Assembly: GCA_002081555.1 (NCBI GenBank)
Contig: MZNV01002829.1
Coordinates: 1 to 45,695, forward strand
DNA from: Protostelium mycophagum
Lineage: Eukaryota; Evosea; Variosea; Protosteliida; Protosteliaceae
DNA length: 45,695 bases
Direction: 5' to 3'
The notes beneath the pieces were generated by a model. It did not search any database, was not told the origin of the DNA, and worked only from the letters and a program-made list of their open reading frames with translations. Positions within the stretch are counted from its first letter, which is position 1. Each line of letters opens with the position of its first letter. Positions 37,801 to 45,695 of this stretch are shown here, piece after piece. Made by a program: the position numbers and the translations under genes.

Positions 37801-40788
37801 AAATCATTATGAAGCTTGATATGTTGTTTTTGCTTGGACTCTGAACTTGTATCGTTGATGGTGAGTATCTTTGTGTCTAAAGCTCTCTCGATACATTGTA
37901 AAACAGAATCTGGAGCCAAATTGAATTCATCTAATAGTAACCACAATCCCTCTCTGGCAGCAATTGTAAAGGGCTGCTCTTGAAACACTAAGGTCTCAGA
38001 ATCCATCACAGGATCGTATTTTAGCACGACTCGTCCCAAGAGGTCGTCTATCGTGATCTTGGATGACATATTGAACCTGACCATCTTTGTTCCACGCATC
38101 CTGGCGGCTTCTGCAATGGTCGCGGACTTGCCCACACCAGTAGGTCCTTCTAGTAACAGATTCACTGGATCTTTCACCACTTCGAGAACCTGTTTTCGTC
38201 AGTAAATCAACACAAAAATTATAATTGCGAAATCTAGTGTCTCACCTTCTGCAAGTTCATCATTGTAGTCTTTGTCTGAATCAGAGATGCCTTGACTTGA
38301 TCTTGTTTTGCTTCAACAGATTTGGGTGCGATCTTGTCTCTGACGAGCTTCTCAAAATCTGGCTTGTTCTTGTGTTCTGCCACTATGCGCGACATCTCTT
38401 CAAAATGTGAAGAGGCGACTTGAGATTTGTCTGAGGATGTCATAGACGGTAAGCTTGCGGAGAAGAATAAATTCTCTTCTGTGGTGGACTTCTGTTTCTT
38501 GTGGCTTCCGTATGATACGTTCAGTAACTCTCGCTCTACTGACGTCATTTGAAGACAGCTGGCTATAATTGTGGTGGAAAAAAGACGAAGGAGTGTGCTC
38601 TTGGCAATGATATCCACCCAACTTCCAATGTGCCCACCACATGCTTCTCTGCATTTGTTTAGAAAAATCAAAATTAAGATGATCTGAATGAATTTATTTG
38701 AAATACCTGAGTGTTGGGTTGTCTTCTATCAACTGTGATATCTCTTGGAAGTACGGAATGCATCTTTCTTCATTTTGGAGGGCTCCTCTCATCAATATAT
38801 TCAAGAATCCGCTGAGATGCTCCGGCTTTCTCAAAAAGATAGAGATCAGAATAGATACGTCCTTGTCGGCCAAGCCTAATTCCAGGCCTGATTCCTGAGC
38901 TGAGTGAGACTCAACAATTAAAATATATTTAAATCTACTCACGTCTTCTGTCCACAATCTCAATATTTGGAGTTGTAGATCTTCATCTATCTGGTTGAAT
39001 ATTCGGATGAATATCAAGACGACTTCTGGAATCTTTCTGCTGATAAACTCCCTGCACATTTTCTTGTTCTCAGATAATGTGGTAGAGATCTCATCTTGGT
39101 GCGTAGCGAGTCCTTTATAAGCCAGACCGCAAAGATGGCGTAATGTCTCATCTTTGGTGAGGAAGATTGCCTGTATCAATCTGTGGTAGTTGCCAGATTC
39201 TTTGTTGGCAATGAATGACTTGATACTCTTGATGTCGTCCAGATATCTGATCTGTTCTACGAAGATTTCTTTTCCGGTGTCCTCGAAACAATGGAGCAGA
39301 ACAGATATGATGGAGAAGTCCGTGTTGCGGGAATACGACACAATGATTTCTTTCAATATGTCCTGATGCTCTCCTCCCGCCATGATCTCAACCACCTTCT
39401 CCAAAATTTCTCGTGAATAAGTCTTATGTGTGGTGGTGTATTTGTGTATCATCCCAATTGATAGTCTTGTGGGCGATTCCAAAGAAAGAGAGGTCCTGAA
39501 GAGCATTCAATATTTTCAACTTGAAGTGTAGAATTGCACCTGGTCAATAGGTATGTTTTGGAGATTTGATATAATTTCTCCTTCTGGCTTTCATCGACGA
39601 TTTCATAAGAGTTGGTTAACCAATCTGCCACCGCATCTACCGAGTCGAAAATATCAGGCTCGGTGTACATCTTCTGCATCATGCTTGATGTGAAATCCGT
39701 ATCCTTGATTATGATGTCCAAAAGGGGGCATGAGCCGATGTCTTCGGATGTTATTCTCTCTCCCATACTGAGCAGTTGGGTGTACCGGTGCATTATGAAG
39801 CTGTGGTCAACTGTGTCTAGATGAGCGAAGCCCTTTCTGGCCACCTAAGTATTTCAATAGTTGAAATAAAATTGGATTTTGTCTGCAGTGGATGACACGT
39901 GCAAAGGGAAATAGAAATTACCTTGATGAGTTGGTTCAAATTATGGTTTTGGAGAAGTTTCACAATTTCCTCCACGCTCCTCCTCTCATCTATGATATTG
40001 TCTTCTAATGTTTGCGTTCTGTCATCACTCCATTGGACAATGATCTGTCACATGTCATTTTCTTCGGGAAGTTCGTCTCACCTTCTCTTGTTTGAATTTA
40101 TCTGGCAGATCGAAAGAGGTCTTTCCAATAGCTTCAGGGACTTGACAGTTCTTGATCACCAACGGGTTGAAGTACCTTCTCATCACCCAGTGGGCGATGT
40201 TGTCATCGATGACGACCTTCTCTTTACTGTAAGAGATGCACTTCTCCAGGATGAAGATGGCATCGTCTGCTTCGGTGGCGCTGCTTGGTAGATTCAACAG
40301 CGAGAATAGATATTTCAAGGATCCGGGATTCTTATGAGAACATGCGGGTGTAGTGATGGATCCGAGGAATTTCCTCGCTCGGACATCAACCAAGTCGCAT
40401 CGGGACTGATTACAAAGTACATTGAGGACAAAGTTCGCCTAAAGAGGTCAGATTGGAAGATGAGAATGCAAAATAATCATCGAATCACCCGATCCCCTAT
40501 GATCTTCCTGCCTTCTCTTTCGAACCAAGCGATCAAGCTGATCACTGTTGGTGCAAACTTGTGTTCCTTGATCGCTGACACTGCTATTGGGTAGAAGGCT
40601 CCCAACAACAGAATCTTGCATTTTTGTTCATCAAGGGGCACGAAGGAGCTGCGGATCTTGGATGCATTCTCTGGACTCTGTAGTCTCTGCCACGATTCTA
40701 GCGCCTGCAAATAGGGTGGTAGCTGTTCGGTCATGGTAGTTCTGACCCGTTCCTTCTGATTTTGATTCTCATCTCGGGATAACCACAT
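16895..40788 (-). CDS. Giant midasin-like AAA+ protein with four vWA domains
   Basis: One gene of 15 exons, joined by hand: 40489-40788, 40082-40438, 39922-40044, 39540-39844, 38943-39495, 38707-38894, 38246-38648, 37394-38189, 36046-37343, 34688-36000, 34216-34621, 34118-34171, 32244-34069, 22860-32197 and 16895-22824. The sum is 23,190 nt, a multiple of three, giving 7,729 residues. The order is a helical N-terminus (about 740 residues), six AAA+ modules (about 745-2,950), a linker of over 2,000 residues, beta-sandwich repeats, an acidic stretch (about 6,320), and four vWA domains (about 6,750-7,729). Six AAA+ modules in one chain plus a MIDAS domain is the plan of midasin (MDN1/Rea1), the 60S ribosome-assembly motor. 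Midasin has one vWA domain and is shorter. I take this as a midasin-related mechanoenzyme with unknown substrate. The start at 40788 is the first ATG of the open exon. Confidence 0.88.
16940..19880 (-). other. Four vWA domains with MIDAS motifs
   Basis: In protein order the metal-site openings DxSxS are: VDNSGSMG (about residue 6,756), LDTSASMSG (about 7,098), IDTTGSMSR (about 7,331) and LDDSGSMGG (about 7,538). The later threonine and aspartate of the site are seen as EGTYP and LTDG in the first, TLD and FTDG in the second, ATDAPG in the third, and GGTSFTP and MSDGGDG in the fourth. The first resembles the midasin domain, the third the domain of alpha-kinase VwkA-type proteins, and the second and fourth general vWA domains. 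The four are therefore not simple recent duplicates. Confidence 0.85.
20990..21215 (-). other. Acidic low-complexity stretch of the giant protein
   Basis: About 70 residues dense in S, D and E (SESESDDSEQSND, SDLDEEDTEEDIDDASDEE). Midasin has a comparable acidic region before its vWA domain, which supports the relationship. It is probably a flexible tether for the vWA block. Confidence 0.75.
22860..23930 (-). other. Beta-sandwich (ASH/Ig-like) repeats before the vWA end
   Basis: The C-terminal part of the 9.3-kb exon and the start of the last exon show repeated hydrophobic/hydrophilic alternation with phrases like FILTNKGTQTISYYI, LLIKNPTHTLLLVKA and VVKMRNLGPKTVVFI. Such a pattern (an asparagine-rich turn then alternating strands) is usual in ASH/MSP-type domains found in ciliary, Golgi and cytoskeletal proteins. 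The assignment is by pattern only. Confidence 0.5.
30990..38189 (-). other. Six tandem AAA+ modules of the giant protein
   Basis: The Walker A / Walker B pairs, in protein order, are: (1) GPTGVGKS / LLLDEFNLAP; (2) GVDGCGKT / VLLDNLNLAEP; (3) GPAAVGKT / LADEFNLADP; (4) GPTCYKT / LLLEDFNLPK; (5) GPPGTGKT / LLLDELNLAPPE; (6) GDTASAKT / VLLDNINCASPD. Each Walker B is followed by the asparagine-type sensor stretch FRLFATQNP, FRFFATQNG, IRIFAAINP or similar, then an arginine before the next module, as in midasin and MoxR-type ATPases. Module 4 lacks the glycine before the lysine, and module 6 has Ala-Lys-Thr, so both may bind nucleotide weakly or not at all. Confidence 0.85.
34118..34687 (-). other. 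Acidic insertion inside AAA+ module 4
   Basis: Two small exons (34216-34621 and 34118-34171) code for about 150 hydrophilic residues rich in D, E, N and S (DDYQQNISDDEPN, DKEEEWDLDF). They lie between the Walker A of module 4 and its Walker B, which comes about 350 residues later. The insertion is probably disordered and could be a docking arm. Confidence 0.6.
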
Positions 40789-41544
40789 TGAGAAGTCGCA
40801 CAAAAGGTACTATCTCAAACCGAAAACTCTCGCCTTAATTAACGTGAATTCTGGAGCTCTCATCCCAACTGTTTGGGCTTGTTTGCGTTAGTAACCGTGA
40901 ATTATTTAACGGAAGGGCTTCAATCCTGGATCCTGGATTTGTCTTGTTCAGAGAAGCTCCACCGTGGTGGTGCCACGACAACTTTGTGCGAAACGAAATA
41001 AAATTCATCATGAAGTTACTCAATCACCTCTTCAAGAAGCCAGTTCTTTGATCGGGTCAGCTGAGTTGTCCACTTTGATTGTCCTCAACTTGATTTTGAA
41101 GAGTTTTTAGTCTCTTTGAGGTCATTGCTAATCCTTTCTGTTTTCTTGGGAGACCCAACACACCGTCCTCACCAAAGATGAGAGACATGTGCTGATCCTT
41201 CCCAAAATTTTACAGCACAGATTAATTTGGCTGCTGTTGTCTTTTAAAGTCTGTTCTCATTTTTTGATTGTTCCATTCTGCTTACATATTCGTCCAGCTT
41301 AAACACATTAATATCGTAAAATTCAATTGTCTGTGATAACCTCCCACTTACCGTCAACAAGCCATCCTCTGTCCAATTGAGAAGTAATCTACAAGAACAG
41401 ATCCGCAGGGTGTGTATCGCCTGAGCTCATATTCTGGCCATCCAAGCAAGGAGAAAATCACTTTTTATTTCTTCAGAATAAGATTCACTCTGACGTTCAC
41501 AGAACTGAACAAAAGTTTCCACACAAAATCAAATACAGAAGACA
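40789..41544. other. Intergenic space between giant gene and F-box gene
   Basis: The two genes start head to head, so this 756-bp stretch should hold both promoters. It has no supported coding frame. Short inverted repeats such as CCACCGTGGTGG (imperfect) occur near 40960. Confidence 0.5.
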
Positions 41545-43714
41545 ATGACTGATTATCTCTCTGGACTACCGGAGGATATAATGCAGCTCGTCATGAGGTT
41601 TCTCAGCACATCAGATCTCAATTCTTTGATGAGAACATCTCAACGATACGAGACGGCCATTTATCACCTCTATGGGTAATGATTAGCTCCATATCTTCAT
41701 GTTTCTGAGTTTGAATCAGTTGTGTCCATATTCAAAAGCAGTCCTCTTTGTGGCAACAAATCATTCGTTATCCTCACCTTGGACTTCTCATCAGAAGAAT
41801 GATTATTGATTCACCTGAGCAAGCTGCAGAGGAAGAGGAGCACGAGGAGACTGAAGACGATTTAAGTGATGATCAAAGCGAGCAGGAGGAACTCTCTCAT
41901 GGAGGCAGCGAGGAAGACAGAGAATCACAACTTTCAGAGGAAAATGCCAATGAAGAATACACCAACACAATACATGAAGAGGAAGCACAAAATGCCAACA
42001 ACACGCAGAATGAAAACGACGAGTCACAGAATATAGAGGAAAACGATGACGAGAGCGATAGCATACATGCTGAGGAAATAGAGGCAGGGCAGCATTTCAC
42101 ACAGGTCCAATTAATAAACGGCGAGGAGTTTGCAGGTACGACTCGTCTCAGTCACTCTAAATTTATCATGTCTCACGTCCATGCAGATGCCTTTAATGTG
42201 AATCCTCTTTTGAGAGAGATCATCAGAGTGTATAATAAGCCAGAAGAAGATCCTGAGGACCCCATGGTGGCCAAGATGACAGAAGCCATCGCGCTGTGCA
42301 CAAAGTTAAGAGAGATGAGGCTCACTGTCCCGACACAAACACCTAACGCCCTCCTAGCTTCTATAGGCCATAACACGTCAGTATTTTTATTTTCTATCAT
42401 TATATTTTCGATTTTTTAAAAAAAACTTGATACAATGACGCGAAGATTCGATTTGACGATGCTCGCAGCCTGACATGTTTGGACTTGACAGTGACAAAAA
42501 AAATGCTCTGGGCAGATGACGAAAATTGTGTGACATCACTCATCCCAAAACAATTGAAGATTTTTCGAGTTTCTAACCCCGTGCTCCATTCTGGTTTGTT
42601 TTTTGAGCTTCAAATAAATACTTAAAACTCCAGTAGATAATTCTTTCATATTTTCTGATATGATATCGGCCGAGGGTGCACAAAATTTATTGAGCCGAAT
42701 TTCCCAATTGCAAGAGCTCGAAGAACTGGTCTTAGATGTCTCACTGCAATCATGCGCAGCTCTGACCGATTTGGAACAAAACAGGTCGGTTGTAGACCGT
42801 CGATTATTCTGACTGATTGTAGATGGCCAAAGTTAAGACTAATATCTTGGGCACATTTGCATCTACAGCATATCGACGAATTTTTTGTAAAGCATCCATT
42901 ATTGGAATACATCCGGTTTAGGAGGTAAAATTTCGAAGAAATTTCACGATCTACAACGAGACAGCCAAAAAAAGATTCAAAAAATACAGGTGCCATCGCC
43001 ACGAAGATATCATACCGGGTAGTCTCCCAGTTCTTCATGTATGTCTCTGGCAAAATAATCAATACAAACTGAATTCCACAGCATTATTTTGGTAACGGAG
43101 AAGATCTAGAACCCATAATCAGACCTGACGCAGACGGAAACCATCGTCCGATCAAGTTTCTATATGTACGTATCACGTTAACAACCGTGACTGACTCCGT
43201 TTAGATATCGGATATTTTCACTCAAGTGAATCGGATCGTGGAAAAAGTTGGCGACAAAATGAAAACTCTGAAAACCTTAGAAGAAGTCCATTTTCTGATG
43301 TCCACCCTGTGGTGAGATATTTTCACCTCATTCTTTGTAAAATGGAAGAAAACATATGGCAAGATTTATTTGAATGTGTAGTCATAAAATAAATATACTG
43401 ATGGTAGTAGGGGCCTGAGTGCCGAGCACATATGTTCTATGGTCTCCATGTTACCCGAAAACCAAATCAAAACGATAGGCCTTCCCCACGTCAGTTTGAA
43501 ATTCTTTGATAATCCCTGAATCTTGCAGTTGATCTTCCAAGAGTCAAAAATAGAACAGCTTCGGAGCCTGCAGAACATTCTGAAGAAAGTGACGAAGGTG
43601 GTCTATTGGGACGGCGGGCTGACAGACGAAGAGATAGAGAACGTAAAGAACGTGTTTGGTTCTGTCGAAACTGTAGAGCTGGGAGACCGAAGAGAGTTGT
43701 GCTCCCTTGAATAA
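41545..43714 (+). CDS. F-box protein with leucine-rich-repeat-like tail
   Basis: The protein opens with an F-box (LSGLPEDIMQLVMRFLSTSDLNSLMRTS, shown here as LPEDIMQLVMRFLSTSDL), the SKP1-binding element of SCF ubiquitin ligases. A first intron ends GAATCAG at 41719. A long acidic segment follows (EEEEHEETEDDLSDD, then many E, N and S), and then leucine-rich stretches broken by short introns (LREMRLTVPTQT, LTCLDLTVTKKM, LQELEELVLDVS, LKTLEEVHFL). The last exon ends VETVELGDRRELCSLE with TAA at 43712-43714. A role in choosing a substrate for ubiquitination is likely. The repeats are degenerate and the partner unknown. An intron at about 42930-42993 carries the ATCTACAACGA word. Confidence 0.75.
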
Positions 43715-43759
43715 AAAAACATGAAAGATGATCATCGAGTAAACTACGCTTGAGGTGAT

Positions 43760-45568
43760 TTATTCTCCCTGCACATCTACAAGGGTATCATGAACATTCT
43801 CCATCACATTGGCCTCCCCTTCTTGCACTTCTGCCACCTGCTGTATCTCGTCTACAACTTGTGGTGGAGCTGGGGGCAAGCTCTCGGGTCTATTTTCCCG
43901 CCTAAATTCCGTTGCAAAATTATGCAACTGGTGTCCGACGAGGTAGCGGTCGTCATAAACTGACTGACAAAACTTGGGTATGATGCTGGCCAGTAGAAAT
44001 ACCACAAATAGAAATGGGATGCTGCTCAGCATGATGAGATGTGCATATCTGAATAAAAACAGGCTGTGCTCCACGGGTAAATCTGGAGATCATGAATAAG
44101 ATAGTTTACAACGATGTAGATGGATGAATACTTGTGGTTTAAAAAAGCTTACCACATAATTTGGTGATGACCAATGCTGTGCACCACGGGACTGCGATCA
44201 TTTTTACTATGGGGAGAAGCAGTGGTGAAATAACATTGGAAAACATGAAATCAATATCGATTCCCATAATTCCATCTTGTTTTAGCTGTGATTACATCAG
44301 ATTGAAGAATTATTCACAAAGGTTTCTGTTCATCAAAGCAACGCAACAAAAACGGCACAAAGATGTAATCAAAATTCTGTCACCTTCTCGATCCTGCCTC
44401 TCCAAGTTCCGTTAACGCCTTCCAACATGACCAGCGCATAACTAAATTTAATCGTCCCAGCACCTCCGCACCACAGCAATACGTAAGATCTGCACACTGA
44501 CTCGGACCATTGTGCGGCGAGAGGAGCGATGATGGTGTATTCCAAGAGTATTCCGAGCATGAGGGGGACCAGGAATAACAAAAAGAACAAGCTGATGGCC
44601 CACTTGAACCCCTGAGAAGGTCAGGCACAAATTTTTGGGACGGGCATGAATAATTGAGGCGAAAGATTTGTTGCAACAAATTCGATGCGACTTACCACCA
44701 ATGTGTACTTGAAAATCATGTCGAAGCCACCCCCCTCAGTACTAATTAGACTTTCATAGGCGAGATGTAAAACAGTCCCCGCTACAACAAGCACGGACGC
44801 TCCAATAAAAAAGGTGTAAAAATCGTTGATCGACACATCTACAACGAAAGAGGTGAGCCAGCGGCCTATCGTTGCTGTGGTGATGTCAGTGAGAAATTTG
44901 GATGAAATGTAAATGTACTGGGAGCTACGATAGTGAAGAGACTGAAGAATGACATGGAGATAAATGACAACAGAGTGAATATCGCAACCTGGAAAAATGT
45001 TAATCTACTTCTTCAGAGTTGCACAGAGCGTCTGGAAAGATAACGAAAATATCTAAATAAATAATCGCTCACTCTGAATCTAAACAGTGAGGGATAATGT
45101 ATGATATCTTCTTCTGGTGTGGTGTTGGGTGGTGGTGGTAACAGGAATGTCTGCAATGATAGCATACTGCTCACCCCCTTGATCCACTCTCTCATCCCTC
45201 TCTGTATTCATTCATTTTTATGTTTTTTCAACAAGATGATATTTCATTTTGTCAGAGTCTTTTTGAGGATAAGAATGTTTATACCTGTAGAAATCTAAAG
45301 GTTCTGTGTCTGTCGAGTATTGCTGGTAAAATCAACTGTAATACAAACATATCGTGATTTGTATCTGGCTCAGATATTCCAAATCCAACCAAAAACGGAG
45401 CAAAAGTGGGGAACCACTACTTCCATCAGATTCGAATATTACTACAAGAATAAATGGAATACTTACTGTTCTGCAGAGTTGTGTCGGAATATAAAACAAA
45501 ATGATGAGAACAAAATTGTAGATCAAAACAGACAGAGCAATCCTGCAGATGTGCCGTGACATAGAGTG
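43760..45568 (-). CDS. MARCHF6: DOA10/MARCH6-type E3 ubiquitin ligase, C-terminal part
   Basis: This ER membrane ubiquitin ligase acts in ER-associated degradation. The exons read, in order: RHICRIALSVLIYNFVLII, LILPAILDRHRTFRFLQ, EWIKGVSSMLSLQTFLLPP, YPSLFRFR with VAIFTLLSFISM, IGRWLTSF with NDFYTFFIGA, FKWAISLFFLLFLVPLMLG, PLLLPIVKMIAVPWC and HSLFLFRYAHLIML. The end motif is YDDRYLVGHQLHNF, matching the YLVGxxLxN signature at the C-terminus of the family. Several membrane helices are visible. The RING-CH domain is not in the window; the first exon here begins at a 3' splice site (CCAATCTAG at 45569-45577), so the gene goes on to the right. It stands tail to tail with the F-box gene. Confidence 0.88.
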
Positions 45569-45619
45569 CTAGATTGGGGTCAATAATTAATAAATGAAAA
45601 TTTCAAAGCACTCAAAAAG

Positions 45620-45695
45620 AGTTCGTCACGAGGGCTTCCCAAGTGGTCTCCCACCTTAGTACTGGCCTCGCTCAGACACGCTTGACTTCGCAGTG
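45620..45695 (-). rRNA. 5S ribosomal RNA, 3' two thirds
   Basis: Read on the minus strand, GAAGTCAAGCGTG, CTGAGCGAGGC, AGTACTAAGGTGGGAGACC and CACTTGGGAAGCCC follow the eukaryotic 5S consensus, including the internal control C box. The RNA ends near 45620, followed by TTTTT, the usual RNA polymerase III stop. The 5' end lies beyond the window. It stands about 50 bp before a 3' splice site of the DOA10/MARCH6 gene on the same strand. Confidence 0.93.

Noticed and set aside
30990-38189. Plus-strand open frames opposite the AAA+ block
   Set aside because: They are shadows of the coding strand with no domain.
16895-40788. Ordinary midasin (MDN1) as the identity of the giant
   Set aside because: The AAA+ block fits, but four vWA domains, beta-sandwich repeats and the much greater length do not. 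I call it midasin-like only.

Overview
This window comes from a nuclear genome of a small-intron eukaryote. Nearly every gene is split by very short GT-AG introns of about 35-60 nt, genes lie tightly packed on both strands, and the products are typically eukaryotic: an ADP/ATP carrier, the palmitoyl-transferase partner ERF4/GOLGA7, a DOA10/MARCH6 ubiquitin ligase, an F-box protein and a 5S rRNA. A Zn2Cys6 regulator with a fungal-type middle domain suggests a fungus-like protist, an early fungus or an amoebozoan. I lean towards a free-living amoeba, but the sequence alone does not prove it. I rebuilt the exon joins by hand, using reading frame, GT-AG ends and family similarity.

Left part, 1-16.8 kb: a foldback repeat (1-430), a small mitochondrial-type membrane protein, a DUS4-type tRNA-dihydrouridine synthase, a Nudix hydrolase, then a likely sulfide-oxidation group. 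This group holds sulfide:quinone oxidoreductase (minus), a divergently transcribed Zn2Cys6 regulator (plus) and an ETHE1/Blh-type persulfide dioxygenase (minus). The 129-bp space between the first two carries evenly spaced CGG triplets, as expected of Zn2Cys6 binding sites. After it come a DUF599 membrane protein, ERF4/GOLGA7, the ADP/ATP carrier, two poorly understood small genes, a Y_phosphatase3-type phosphatase and a secreted 3D-domain (double-psi barrel) protein.

Middle, 16.9-40.8 kb, minus strand: one giant gene fills half of the window. Fifteen exons join without a frame break into about 7,729 residues (roughly 0.9 MDa). The order is a helical N-terminus, six tandem midasin-type AAA+ modules, a linker of more than 2,000 residues, beta-sandwich (ASH/Ig-like) repeats, an acidic stretch, and then four von Willebrand A domains, each with a MIDAS motif. 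Midasin itself has six AAA+ modules and one such domain, so this looks like a midasin-derived giant with an expanded, varied adhesion end. It is the most striking object here.

Right part, 40.8-45.7 kb: an F-box/LRR-like gene (plus), the C-terminal half of DOA10/MARCH6 (minus, running out of the window), and a 5S rRNA gene (minus, cut by the window end) that appears to sit inside a DOA10 intron.
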